From: Paenibacillus mucilaginosus 3016
GTDB lineage: Bacteria; Bacillota; Bacilli; Paenibacillales; NBRC-103111
Assembly (NCBI RefSeq): GCF_000250655.1
Contig: NC_016935.1
Coordinates: 443,501-507,500, forward strand
Direction of reading: 5' to 3'
Length of the DNA: 64,000 bases
Of this stretch, positions 25,987-33,901 are shown one piece after another (position 1 is the stretch's first letter; each line of letters opens with the position of its first letter). The notes below the pieces were generated by a model that saw nothing but the letters and a program-made list of their open reading frames with translations, did no database searches and was not told the DNA's origin. The translations under genes were made by a program, and so were the position numbers.

Positions 25987-28072
25987 ATGTCTAACAAAAA
26001 CGATTGGGATGAATGGATCAACGACATAGACAAGGAACTCAGTGAGAAGAAGCGGGAGCAGGCCGGCGATCCGGGTCCCGGCGAACCCGAATGGCCGTCA
26101 TGGGAGCCTGATCCGCGGGACGGCGGCTTCTGGGACGATCCCAGGGGAGGCGAAGGCCCCGGAGCGCCATGGACGGAAGGCGATCCCCGTGAAGCCTCCG
26201 ACGGCGGAGCATGGGACGAGCCGCCTGCGGGCGCTGCGCCCCGCAGGACATCCCGTCCGATGCGGGCGAGCGCTCCGCTGAGGCCGACGGCCACGATGGA
26301 GGACGCTCAGGAGCTGCTCCGCAAATATTACGGCTACCCGGATTTCCGGGAAGGCCAGAAGCGGGTCATCGCGAGCGTGATCTCCGGCACCGATACGCTC
26401 GGCATCATGCCGACCGGGGGAGGGAAGTCGATCTGCTACCAAGTGCCGGCGATGCTCATGGAGGGGACGACGATCGTCGTCTCCCCTCTGATCTCGCTGA
26501 TGAAGGACCAGGTCGACGGCCTCGATTCCATCGGTGTGCCGGCGACGTATCTGAACTCGACGCTGTCGTATGCCGAGGTGTCCAAGCGCATTCGGATGGC
26601 GGAGCAGGGAGAGTACAAGCTGCTCTATGTGGCGCCGGAGCGCCTCGAGTCGGAGCGCTTCCTGGAGCTGCTCTCGGGGCTGACGGTGCCGATGATCGCC
26701 GTGGACGAAGCGCACTGCGTCTCGCAGTGGGGGCGATGACTTCCGCCCGAGCTACATGCGCGTTAACGAGCTGGTGAACCACCTGCCGAGGCGGCCGATT
26801 CTGGCGGCGTTCACGGCGACGGCGACCGACCAGGTGCGCGAGGATATCGTGAAGCACCTGAAGCTCGCGGAGCCGCAGGTGTTCGTGACGGGCTTCGCGC
26901 GGACGAATCTGTCGTTCTCCGTCGTGAAGGGCGAGAACAAGCGTGACGTGCTCATGGGCTATATCCGCGAGCATGCGGACGAAGCGGGGATCATCTACGC
27001 GGCGACGCGCAAAGAGGTCGACCAGCTGTGTGAATACCTGCTGCGGCAGGGTATAGCGGCCGGCAAATACCACGCGGGCCTGACGGACACCGAGCGGGCG
27101 GACATGCAGGAGAAGTTCCTGTACGACGAAGTCCGCGTCATGGTGGCGAGCAACGCCTTCGGGATGGGGATCGACAAGTCGAACGTGCGGTATGTCATCC
27201 ATTACAACATGCCGAAGAACATGGAGGCCTACTACCAGGAGGCGGGACGCGCCGGACGGGACGGGGAGCCGAGCGACTGTACGCTGCTGTTCTCCCCGCA
27301 GGATATCCACATCCAGAAGTTTCTTATCGAGCAGTCCGTCTCCGATCCGCAGCGACAGGCGCAGGAGTACCGCAGGCTGCAGCAGATGGCGGACTACTGC
27401 CATACGCCCCAGTGCCTGCAGCGCTATATCGTCCGCTATTTCGGCGGCGAGATGGAGCAGGACTGCGGGCAGTGCTCGAACTGCGCGAGCCCGGATCTCG
27501 AGATGACGGACATTACGCTCGAGGCGCAGCAGATCTTCTCCTGCGTGCGCCGGATGCGCGAGCGCTTCGGTATGACGCTGGTGGCATCGGTGCTGAAGGG
27601 CTCCCGGGCCAAAAAGGTGCTCGACATGCGTTTCGACCAGCTCAGCACCTATGGGCTTATGAAGAACCGCACCGAGAAGGATATCATCGACCGCATCCAG
27701 CTGCTTGTGGCTGAGGGCTATCTGCAGCTGACCGAAGGGCAGTATCCCGTGCTGAAGCTGACGCCGAAGGCGGGCGCGGTGCTTGCGGGCGAAGAGCGCG
27801 TCGTGCAGCGGGTGCGGGTGAAGCCGGCCGCTCCGGCGGTCAAGGAAGTGGAGAACGAGCTGTTCGACGAGCTGCGGAAGCTGCGCTCGGAGATTGCGAA
27901 GCGGGAGGGCATTCCGCCATATATCGTGTTCCCGGACAGCACGCTCCGCGAGATGTGCGGCGTGAAGCCGACGAACCCGGCTGCGATGCTGAAGATCAAG
28001 GGCGTCGGAGAAGCGAAGTTTTTCAAGTACGGGGCTTATTTTATCGAGTTTTTCAAAGGGCTGTCGGGCTGA
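25987..28072 (+). pseudogene. recQ: RecQ-family DNA helicase, interrupted by a +1 frameshift
   Basis: The full reading is about 694 residues after correcting one base. An acidic Gly/Pro/Asp-rich N-terminal extension (about 1-100) precedes the helicase. Then come Walker A MPTGGGKSICYQ (K147), the DEAH box VDEAHCVSQWG (D240), helicase C, the zinc-binding RQC cysteines (C-x-RYIVRYFGGEMEQDCGQCSNC) and an HRDC-like C-terminus. The frame breaks inside the motif II/aromatic loop at a run of five G (26729-26733); four would give QWGDDFRPSY. As read, the protein stops at 26739 and the remaining 438 codons are open from 26756. Without the fix the helicase would be dead. RNase HI follows 52 bases later. 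Confidence 0.88.
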
Positions 28073-28123
28073 TCCTTGGGGACCGGGATTGGCGGCAGGT
28101 CCTGCATATAGAGGAGGAACGGC

Positions 28124-28804
28124 GTGACGAAGTCGAAGTGGTATGTAGTGTGGGAAGGGCGGCAGCCTGGCGTGTACAAGACTTGGGCCGAATGCCAGGC
28201 ACAGACGAGCGGGTTCCCGCAGGCGAAGTTCAAGGCCTACGAGAGCGAGGCTGAGGCGAAAGCGATGCTGGCCGCCGGATGGAAGAAGGCCTTCTCCGCT
28301 GCACAGAAGGCCGGTGTGAGCGGCGGCGCGGGAACGGCAGGCTCCCGCGGGGGCGGTGCGCGTGCCGCTGCAGACGCGGCCAGGGCGTCCGGGACGGAAG
28401 CGGATCTCGACAGCCTGTCGGTGGACGTGGGCTGCAGCGGGAATCCGGGCATCGTGGAGTACAAGGGCGTGCATACCCGCACGGGTGAGGTGCTTTTTGA
28501 GCATGCGCCGATCTCCAAGGGGACCAATAACATGGGAGAGTTCCTGGCGATCGTTCACGGGCTGGCCTATCTGAAGCAGAAGGGCAGCTCCATGACCATC
28601 TACAGCGACTCCATGACGGCGATCGCCTGGGTCCGCAACAAGAAGGTGGCCTCCACGCTGGTGCGCGATGCCTCCACGAAGGAGATCTGGACGCTGGTGG
28701 ACCGGGCGGAGGAGTGGATCCGACAGAATACATGGCCGAATAAGATTCTCAAGTGGAACACGAAGGCCTGGGGCGAGATCAAAGCGGACTATGGACGAAA
28801 GTAG
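28124..28804 (+). CDS. rnhA: Ribonuclease HI with N-terminal RNA:DNA hybrid-binding domain
   Basis: This 226-residue nuclease degrades the RNA strand of RNA:DNA hybrids. An N-terminal hybrid-binding (viroplasmin-like) domain, residues 4-52, has KWYVVWEGRQPGVYKTWAECQAQTSGF. An Ala/Gly-rich linker leads to the RNase H domain from about 97. Catalytic acidic residues appear in SVDVGCSGNPG, NMGEFLAIVHGL and IYSDSMTAIAWV; the last Asp is probably in the ADYGRK tail. A GTG start follows GAGGAGG. It sits just after recQ, so both may act on R-loops or replication forks. Confidence 0.92.
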   Translation: MTKSKWYVVWEGRQPGVYKTWAECQAQTSGFPQAKFKAYESEAEAKAMLAAGWKKAFSAAQKAGVSGGAGTAGSRGGGARAAADAARASGTEADLDSLSVDVGCSGNPGIVEYKGVHTRTGEVLFEHAPISKGTNNMGEFLAIVHGLAYLKQKGSSMTIYSDSMTAIAWVRNKKVASTLVRDASTKEIWTLVDRAEEWIRQNTWPNKILKWNTKAWGEIKADYGRK

Positions 28805-28909
28805 ACGTTAGGACCTGCGTCCCGAACGAACAATATGGTTATTCAACGAACTGTAAAATATTTCACACTTTCAGATCGACTTTTTTCGACATTTTCCCCG
28901 GTTCCCTTG

Positions 28910-28918
28910 TGGTATAAT
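28910..28918 (+). promoter_or_regulatory. Extended -10 promoter of the leader RNA
   Basis: TGGTATAAT is a perfect extended -10. Transcription would start near 28925. Confidence 0.6.
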
Positions 28919-28924
28919 TGGTAT

Positions 28925-29028
28925 ATACATACGACATGGGAGCTATGACTTTGAATCCGTATCTGGGCACTTGGATTCAACGAGCCAGTAGTGCAACCGA
29001 CCATCTTCCTTGGGGAAGGTGGTTTTTG
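28925..29028 (+). ncRNA. Candidate small RNA or attenuated leader
   Basis: About 100 bases between an extended -10 and a Rho-independent terminator. A first hairpin pairs TTGAATCC with GGATTCAA. A second pairs ACCATCTTCC (29000-29009) with GGAAGGTGGT (29014-29023) and ends in TTTTTG. No good coding frame spans it. A short TTG-started frame with a strong ribosome site follows at 29056. This could be an independent sRNA or a regulatory leader controlling read-through. I do not recognise the RNA class. Confidence 0.5.
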
Positions 29029-29055
29029 TATTTTCTCATCCGGGGGGGAACAGAA

Positions 29056-29184
29056 TTGGAAACGTTGAAGATTGAAGAGATCATCCGGCAGTTGGGCATC
29101 GCCGAGGAGCGGTTCGCCAAATGGTGTGAAGAGTTGGAAATGGAGCGTCCGGATTCTTCGGAGGACGGACAAGCGGAAACCTAG
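29056..29184 (+). CDS. Small 42-residue protein, unknown
   Basis: A TTG start with GGGGGGG seven bases upstream opens a 42-residue acidic frame, LETLKIEEIIRQLGIAEERFAKWCEELE and an acidic tail. It would form two amphipathic helices. The same frame is open upstream through the leader hairpins, but there is no ribosome site there. A strong terminator follows. Its position behind a terminator-like hairpin suggests regulated expression. Confidence 0.5.
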   Translation: METLKIEEIIRQLGIAEERFAKWCEELEMERPDSSEDGQAET

Positions 29185-29232
29185 GACGTATGGGGATGGT
29201 CAGCTGCGTTCCTATACGAAAATGAATACATA

Positions 29233-29263
29233 AAGGGCTGCCTGTCACGGCAGCCCTTCTTTT
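29233..29263. terminator. Terminator shared by the small gene and the quinone-stress cluster
   Basis: A perfect 10-bp stem AAGGGCTGCC/GGCAGCCCTT is followed by CTTTTG. Confidence 0.85.
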
Positions 29264-29296
29264 GTCCATATACGAAAACGGCGGCCGGGTCCGGTG

Positions 29297-29908
29297 TTAT
29301 TCAGGCCGTTCCAGCTCGAACAAGGTGCCGAGGCGGCTGTAGAAATTCCCGGCCATCCGGGCGACCGGCTGAAGCTTCTCCGGATCAATGTGCCCGCGAT
29401 CGTAGAGTTCCTCGTCGAGGTGGAAGCGGACTACGCGCCCGATGAGCAGGTCGCAGGCCGGTACGCCGCCGGTGCCGCCAAGCTCGATGGCCTGCTCGAG
29501 TACGCATTCCATCCGGATCCGCGCCTCCTGCAGCCCGGGCACGGGAATCGCGTCGCTGGCCACGGGGGTCAATCCGGCACGTTCCACCTCACTCTCTCCG
29601 GGCGGCAGGGCTGCAGCCGTCTTGTTGGCCTTCTCCACGATGGATTCATCCGTAATATGTATGACGAAGGAACCGGTATCGGCGGCATTCCTGGCGGTAT
29701 CCTTCCGCTCGCCCTGTTTGCGCTGGACTGAGACGGACACCAGGGGAGGCTGGCTGGCCACGATGTTAAAATAAGAGAAGGGGGCTGCATTGAGCACCCC
29801 TTCTTGCGACAGCGTGGTCACCAGTGCGATGGGCCGGGGAACGATGCTGCCGATGAGCAGCTTGTAGTTCTCCCGGTCCGACTGCTGCTGCGGATCGATG
29901 GAGATCAT
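29297..29908 (-). CDS. Flavin reductase-like (DIM6/NTAB) protein
   Basis: This 203-residue FMN-binding split-barrel protein has YKLLIGSIVPRPIALVTTLSQEGVLNAAPFSYFNIVASQPPLVSVSV, the standard flavin-site region of the flavin reductase family, and a C-terminal MAGNFYSRLGTLFEL segment. Its ATG overlaps the stop of the carboxylesterase gene by four bases (ATGA), so the two are translationally coupled. It takes the place that nitroreductase genes have in Bacillus mhq operons and probably reduces flavin or quinones during detoxification. Confidence 0.9.
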   Translation of the reverse strand: MISIDPQQQSDRENYKLLIGSIVPRPIALVTTLSQEGVLNAAPFSYFNIVASQPPLVSVSVQRKQGERKDTARNAADTGSFVIHITDESIVEKANKTAAALPPGESEVERAGLTPVASDAIPVPGLQEARIRMECVLEQAIELGGTGGVPACDLLIGRVVRFHLDEELYDRGHIDPEKLQPVARMAGNFYSRLGTLFELERPE

Positions 29909-30528
29909 CGGCTGTCACCCCCGCCAAAGTGCTCTGCGAACCAGCTGGACGCAGCGGCGGCTTCCGAAGGCGTCAGCTGATGGCCGTACGATTCCCAGTG
30001 CACGGTGACATCGGCACCGGCGCCGGAGAGCAGGGCCTGCAGGTCTTCGGTCTCCTGCGGCGTGCAGATCGGATCGTTCTTCCCGGCCCCGATGAAGACC
30101 GGCAGGCCGGAAGCGTCCGGCAGCTCGATGCCCCGGCGCGGCACCATCGGATGGTGGAGAATCGCGCCGCGGAAAGCGCGGGCATAGTGGAAGAGCAGGG
30201 AGCCGATGATGTTGGCTCCGTTGGAGTAGCCTACCGCGACGAGATGGTTCCGGTCGAAGCCGTACTTGGCCGCCGCTTCATCCAGGAAGTCGTACACTTC
30301 CTTCGTGCGGAAGATGAGATCCTCTTCATCGAAGACGCCCTCCGCCAGACGGCGGAAGAAGCGCGGCATGCCGTTCTCCAGGACATTGCCTCTTAAGCTC
30401 AGTACGGCCGCCCCGGGCGCGATGCGCCCGGCGAGACCCAGCAGGTCGTGCTCCGTACCGCCGGTGCCGTGGAAGAGCACCAGGGTCGGTGCCTCCGGCC
30501 GGCTGCCTTGCTGATAAATATGCTTCAT
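29905..30528 (-). CDS. Carboxylesterase/phospholipase-like hydrolase (MhqD-like)
   Basis: This 207-residue alpha/beta hydrolase shows HGTGGTEHDLLGLA (oxyanion side), nucleophile elbow VGYSNGANIIGSLLF (GxSxG; Ser in GYSNG), Asp in AGKNDPICTP and His in ESYGHQLTPSE. This is the layout of the MhqD/YtpA-type carboxylesterases. In Bacillus the mhqED operon pairs such an esterase with a ring-cleaving dioxygenase, the same pairing as here. It overlaps both neighbours by four bases. Confidence 0.9.
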   Translation of the reverse strand: MKHIYQQGSRPEAPTLVLFHGTGGTEHDLLGLAGRIAPGAAVLSLRGNVLENGMPRFFRRLAEGVFDEEDLIFRTKEVYDFLDEAAAKYGFDRNHLVAVGYSNGANIIGSLLFHYARAFRGAILHHPMVPRRGIELPDASGLPVFIGAGKNDPICTPQETEDLQALLSGAGADVTVHWESYGHQLTPSEAAAASSWFAEHFGGGDSR

Positions 30529-31469
30529 GATTGATCTCCCTCCAGTACTCTCACTTCGATCGGAAGCAGGTTCGCTTCGATTTGGGCGCGGTGCGGCTCA
30601 TACCACTCCGGCAGCATGACCTTCTCGCCCAGGGCCTCAGGGGCTTCATCCTTGGCGAAGCCCGGAGGATCCGTGGCGATCTCGAAGAGAATGCCGCCGG
30701 CCTCACGGAAGTAAAGCGCGTTGAAGTATTGGCGGTCGACGACCGGCGTCGGCTGATAGCCGTAAGCCTGTACGGCGGTGCGCCACGCTTCATGATGCTC
30801 GAAGTCCTCCGCACGCCAGGCGATGTGATGGACCGTCCCCGCACCGTCGCTTCCGCGCTCCATGGCGGCGTGCGGCACATCGATCACATTGCCGATTCCG
30901 GCTTCGGAGCGGAAGCGGGTATAGCCTGCGTCCTCCGCTTCCTTAACGAAGCCGAGCAGCTGTTCCAGCGCATCCTTCGTGCGGGCCGGATTCGTACTGA
31001 ACAGTACCGCGCCGGCGAACCCTTTGATCGCATGCTGCCCCGGAATGCCGCCGAACGACCAGCGGCTGTTCGCGCCTTCTACTCTTTCGACAATCTCAAG
31101 GCGCAGCCCTTCATTGTCGCTGAACTGCAGGGAGGTTTCGGAGAAGCGGGTCACCTTCTCCGTCTGAATCCCGAAGCGGGCCAGACGTTCTTCCCAGAAG
31201 GCCAGCGAGCCTGCCGGCACGGCGTAGGAGGTGATGCCCACCTGTCCGCCGCCGATCCGTCCCCGCCGCGAATTCGGCCAAGGGAAGAACGTAATGATCG
31301 TGCCGGGGCTGCCGGCTTCGTTGCCGAAGTACAGGTGATACACTTCAGGGGCATCGAAGTTGATCGTCTTTTTCACGAGTCTCAGGCCGAGCACTCCGGC
31401 ATAGAAATCGACATTTTGCTGCGGATCACGGGCGAAGGCGGTGATATGGTGGATTCCGGCTGTTTTCAT
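30525..31469 (-). CDS. Ring-cleaving dioxygenase, VOC family (MhqE/MhqO-like)
   Basis: This 314-residue extradiol-type dioxygenase is built of two VOC modules. Iron ligands are suggested by IHHITAFARDPQQNVDFYAGVLGLRL (His), GTVHHIAWRAED (His) and ALYFREAGGILFEIATDPPG (Glu). MhqA/MhqE/MhqO proteins cleave hydroquinone-type rings and protect against quinone stress. The ATG at 31469 is chosen because AGGAGG lies nine bases upstream; the ATG at 31478 touches the site. It leads a three-gene operon with the esterase and flavin reductase. An AT-rich inverted repeat lies 20-40 bases upstream. Confidence 0.92.
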   Translation of the reverse strand: MKTAGIHHITAFARDPQQNVDFYAGVLGLRLVKKTINFDAPEVYHLYFGNEAGSPGTIITFFPWPNSRRGRIGGGQVGITSYAVPAGSLAFWEERLARFGIQTEKVTRFSETSLQFSDNEGLRLEIVERVEGANSRWSFGGIPGQHAIKGFAGAVLFSTNPARTKDALEQLLGFVKEAEDAGYTRFRSEAGIGNVIDVPHAAMERGSDGAGTVHHIAWRAEDFEHHEAWRTAVQAYGYQPTPVVDRQYFNALYFREAGGILFEIATDPPGFAKDEAPEALGEKVMLPEWYEPHRAQIEANLLPIEVRVLEGDQS

Positions 31470-31488
31470 GGATAACATCCTCCTAAAA

Positions 31489-31508
31489 ATTCGATTTAAA
31501 TTTAGAAT
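31489..31508. promoter_or_regulatory. AT-rich inverted repeat, possible MhqR-type operator
   Basis: ATTCGATTTAAATTTAGAAT is an imperfect palindrome 20 bases before the dioxygenase start. It is a poorer match to the MhqR-type site than those at 32035 and 32575. Confidence 0.35.
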
Positions 31509-31596
31509 GTATTTGAATTGGCATTCGCCAAGGGGTATCGTGCTTATTACCCTTTAGAAACTAGTCATCTTACTGTTCCCTGGAGCGCTTATTCCA

Positions 31597-32004
31597 TTAG
31601 CTGAGCAGGGCGTCGAGCGAGAGGGCGCCGGCACCGGTCAGGGCGATGCCGATGACGACAACGAGCAGGACCAGCGGATATTCGTATCCGTTAGAGGTCG
31701 ACCATAACCCGTTGGCACCGTGCACTTTGACGATGGCTCCGAGCATGGTGGCGGCCAGCAGGACGGCGGCCAGCGGAGTAAGCAGGCCAAGGGTGAAGAG
31801 AAGGCCTCCGGCCAGTTCCATCAGCCCCGCAAGCACAGCCATCAATACGCCGGGCTTGATGCCGATTGAATCCATCCAACCGCCGGTTCCCTTGGGGCCG
31901 TAGCCTCCGAACCAGCCGAACAGCTTTTGGGCCCCATGCCCGATGAAGAGCACGCCGACCACCAAACGAATCAGAAACAAACCAAGAGCTGTGAGAGTTA
32001 CCAT
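31597..32004 (-). CDS. DoxX family membrane protein (MhqP-like)
   Basis: This 135-residue protein has four transmembrane helices with the DoxX pattern LIRLVVGVLFIGHGAQKLFGWFGGYGPKGTGGWMDSIGIKPG, then LAGLMELAGGLLFTLGLLTPLAAVLL and VVIGIALTGAGALSL. B. subtilis MhqP is a protein of this kind within the MhqR regulon. GGAGG precedes the ATG. It is transcribed alone from a promoter overlapped by an MhqR-like palindrome at 32035-32053, between the dioxygenase operon and the MarR gene. Confidence 0.9.
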   Translation of the reverse strand: MVTLTALGLFLIRLVVGVLFIGHGAQKLFGWFGGYGPKGTGGWMDSIGIKPGVLMAVLAGLMELAGGLLFTLGLLTPLAAVLLAATMLGAIVKVHGANGLWSTSNGYEYPLVLLVVVIGIALTGAGALSLDALLS

Positions 32005-32034
32005 TGCGAATCATCCTCCATTTTTTTAATTCAA

Positions 32035-32053
32035 TATTCTTCAATTCAAGATA
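32035..32053. promoter_or_regulatory. MhqR-like operator before the DoxX gene
   Basis: On the minus strand TATCTTGAATTGAAGAATA closely resembles the site before the MarR gene (TATCTTGAATTAAAGATA) and lies 31 bases before the DoxX start. Confidence 0.6.
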
Positions 32054-32083
32054 TATGGCCGAGAGACAGAACCGCAGACAGCA

Positions 32084-32533
32084 CTAACGGTCCTCGGCTC
32101 CTTTCCCAAGCTTCTTCAGCAGCTCTACAGCCGTCTCTTTCTCCTCCGGGGTGAGTCCCTGCATCAAACCGTGAATCGTATCCGCATGATCGGGGAAAAT
32201 ACGGTCGAACAGCTCGTTTCCGGCCGGGGTCATCTCCGCATAGATGACTCTTCGGTCCTCCTGGCAGGGTACCCGCTTCAGAAGGCCCTTCTTCTCCAGC
32301 TTATCGATGTTGTAGGTAATCGTGCCGGAGGTGATCAGAATCTTCTCGCCGATCTGCTGCAGAGGAATCCTGCCTTTGGTGTACAGCACCTCCAGAATCG
32401 TGAATTCCGAAGGGGACAGCTCATACTGCTTCATGTCTTTGACCGCCCGGTCCATGACGGTCTTGTAGGCTTTGGACAGCACCACGAGCAGCTTCAGGGA
32501 GGCGGCGTGTGCATCACTTACCGAATGGGGCAT
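32084..32533 (-). CDS. mhqR: MarR-family repressor (MhqR-like)
   Basis: This 149-residue winged-helix regulator shows KDMKQYELSPSEFTILEVLYTKGRIPLQQIGEKILITSGTITYNIDKLEKKGLLKRVPCQEDRRVIYAEMTPAG, the MarR core including the recognition helix and DRR wing. Length and sequence style match MhqR, the repressor of quinone and catechol detoxification genes in B. subtilis. The ATG at 32533 has AAGGAGG upstream. It is adjacent to three gene types of that regulon and carries its own palindrome upstream, suggesting autoregulation. Confidence 0.85.
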   Translation of the reverse strand: MPHSVSDAHAASLKLLVVLSKAYKTVMDRAVKDMKQYELSPSEFTILEVLYTKGRIPLQQIGEKILITSGTITYNIDKLEKKGLLKRVPCQEDRRVIYAEMTPAGNELFDRIFPDHADTIHGLMQGLTPEEKETAVELLKKLGKGAEDR

Positions 32534-32574
32534 GGCGGCGATCCTCCTTGTGTTCCTCACATCATGAAATTAAG

Positions 32575-32592
32575 TATCTTGAATTAAAGATA
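32575..32592. promoter_or_regulatory. MhqR-like operator before the MarR gene
   Basis: TATCTTGAATTAAAGATA has symmetrical TATCTT/AAGATA half-sites, like the B. subtilis MhqR box (TATCTCGAATTCGAGATA as I recall it). It is 42 bases before the MarR start. Confidence 0.7.
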
Positions 32593-32758
32593 AACCATGC
32601 GGCGCATATTGTCAAGCACGAATATAAAATCCGTGCCGGCACGCACCCCGGCCTGCTCCCTTGGCCGGGAAGACAAGCGGCGGCATGAATCGGCCAGGCC
32701 GGGGGAAACCGGCTTTACCGGCTAGTCTGCCCAGGGGCCCCGGGCGCTTATTCAAAGA

Positions 32759-33709
32759 TCAGCGGCCGTACATGCGTACGATCTCCTGGGCTTTCTGGCG
32801 CAGCATATCGGCGACAGAGGAGGGCTCAAGCACCCGGACGTCCGTTCCGTAGCTCATCAGCATGCTGTAAAGCCAAGGCTCGTCGGGCCGCTGGCACCGG
32901 ACAAGGAGGGAGCCGTCCGGGCGCGTCTCGATCTCGCTTTCCTCGAACCCGTCCTGCACCTTGGCCTTGGCGCGGGGGGAGAACTGAAGCACTAGTCCGA
33001 GCAGCGCACGCTTGGCATGGTAGTCGGCATTCCAGCCGAAGCGCAGCTCTTCGAGTTCGCCGGCCCTCCTCTCGAACGTCTCGCCGAGCAGGGTCAGGTC
33101 CATAATGCGCGAGAGACGGAAGATCCGAAAATCCGTCCGAAGCCGGCAGAAGCCGTAAAGGTACCAAATATAGCCCTTGAGTACGACGCCCATCGGTTCA
33201 CAGGTTCTTGCCGAGTCCTCGCCTTGAGAGCTTGTATACCCGAAGGAGATCAGCTGCTGGGCGCGGATCGCCTGTTTGAGCAGGTGCAGCTTGGCCTTCT
33301 CGGCCTGCCCGCCCTGCCAGGGATTGAGATCCAGGATCATCTCGAGGCGGAGGTCAGCGGTTCCCCCAGAGGCGGTTCGAGCCACGAGTGAGCCGACCTT
33401 ATCGAGGAGGGAGCCGATATCGATATCCGGCTCCGCGAGGGTAGTCTGAATGCCGCGCAGGGCGACGATAATCGATTGAAGCTCTTCGAGGGAGAGATAC
33501 TGGCGTTCGATCCGGTACGTCTCCATGATTTCGTAACCGCCGGATGCACCGGCGTACGACGCGACGGGAATGCCTGCGCCGTTGATCGCTTCCAGATCCC
33601 GGTAGATGGTGCGCAGCGATACCTCGAAGCGCTCCGAGAGCTCCTTGGCGCTGACTCTCCTGCGGTTCAAGAGCAGCATCGTAATGGCGAGCAGACGATC
33701 CAGCTTCAG
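32759..33709 (-). CDS. YafY-type HTH/WYL-domain transcriptional regulator
   Basis: This 316-residue regulator has an N-terminal winged helix (KLDRLLAITMLLLNRRRVSAKELSERFEVSLRTIYRDLEAINGAGIPV), a WYL domain around LISFGYTSSQ...GYIWYLYGFCRLRTDFRIFRLSRI, and a WCX-like C-terminus. AAGGAGG sits eight bases before a CTG at 33709, which would give the family's usual N-terminus (MKLDRLL). No ATG, GTG or TTG fits that site; a TTG at 33751 has no ribosome site. I therefore set the start at the CTG, with some doubt. Such proteins repress or activate metabolic genes. The target is unknown. Confidence 0.82.
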   Translation of the reverse strand: MKLDRLLAITMLLLNRRRVSAKELSERFEVSLRTIYRDLEAINGAGIPVASYAGASGGYEIMETYRIERQYLSLEELQSIIVALRGIQTTLAEPDIDIGSLLDKVGSLVARTASGGTADLRLEMILDLNPWQGGQAEKAKLHLLKQAIRAQQLISFGYTSSQGEDSARTCEPMGVVLKGYIWYLYGFCRLRTDFRIFRLSRIMDLTLLGETFERRAGELEELRFGWNADYHAKRALLGLVLQFSPRAKAKVQDGFEESEIETRPDGSLLVRCQRPDEPWLYSMLMSYGTDVRVLEPSSVADMLRQKAQEIVRMYGR

Positions 33710-33821
33710 CTTGGACCCCTCCTTATGGCGTCTTTTCTTCCAAGATACCAAAAAATGGCCAAACCGCCTAGTCTGCCTGCGAGAAATGCTTCATGCAAGC
33801 TGGCCGGCCTGTTCAACCGTG

Positions 33822-33861
33822 AAAAAAAGGGCCCGGAAACGGCAATGCGCTTCCAGGCCCA
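33822..33861 (-). terminator. Terminator of the M29 aminopeptidase gene
   Basis: On the minus strand GGGCCTGGAAGCG pairs with the CGTTTCCGGGCCC side and is followed by seven T. Confidence 0.75.
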
Positions 33862-33901
33862 GCTTTGAGTGTTATCCGGTGAAAAAACGGAGAGTGGTGG
33901 A

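Noticed and set aside
26456..28558. 700-codon minus-strand frame opposite recQ and RNase HI
   Set aside because: Shadow of conserved plus-strand coding sequence; no recognisable domain.
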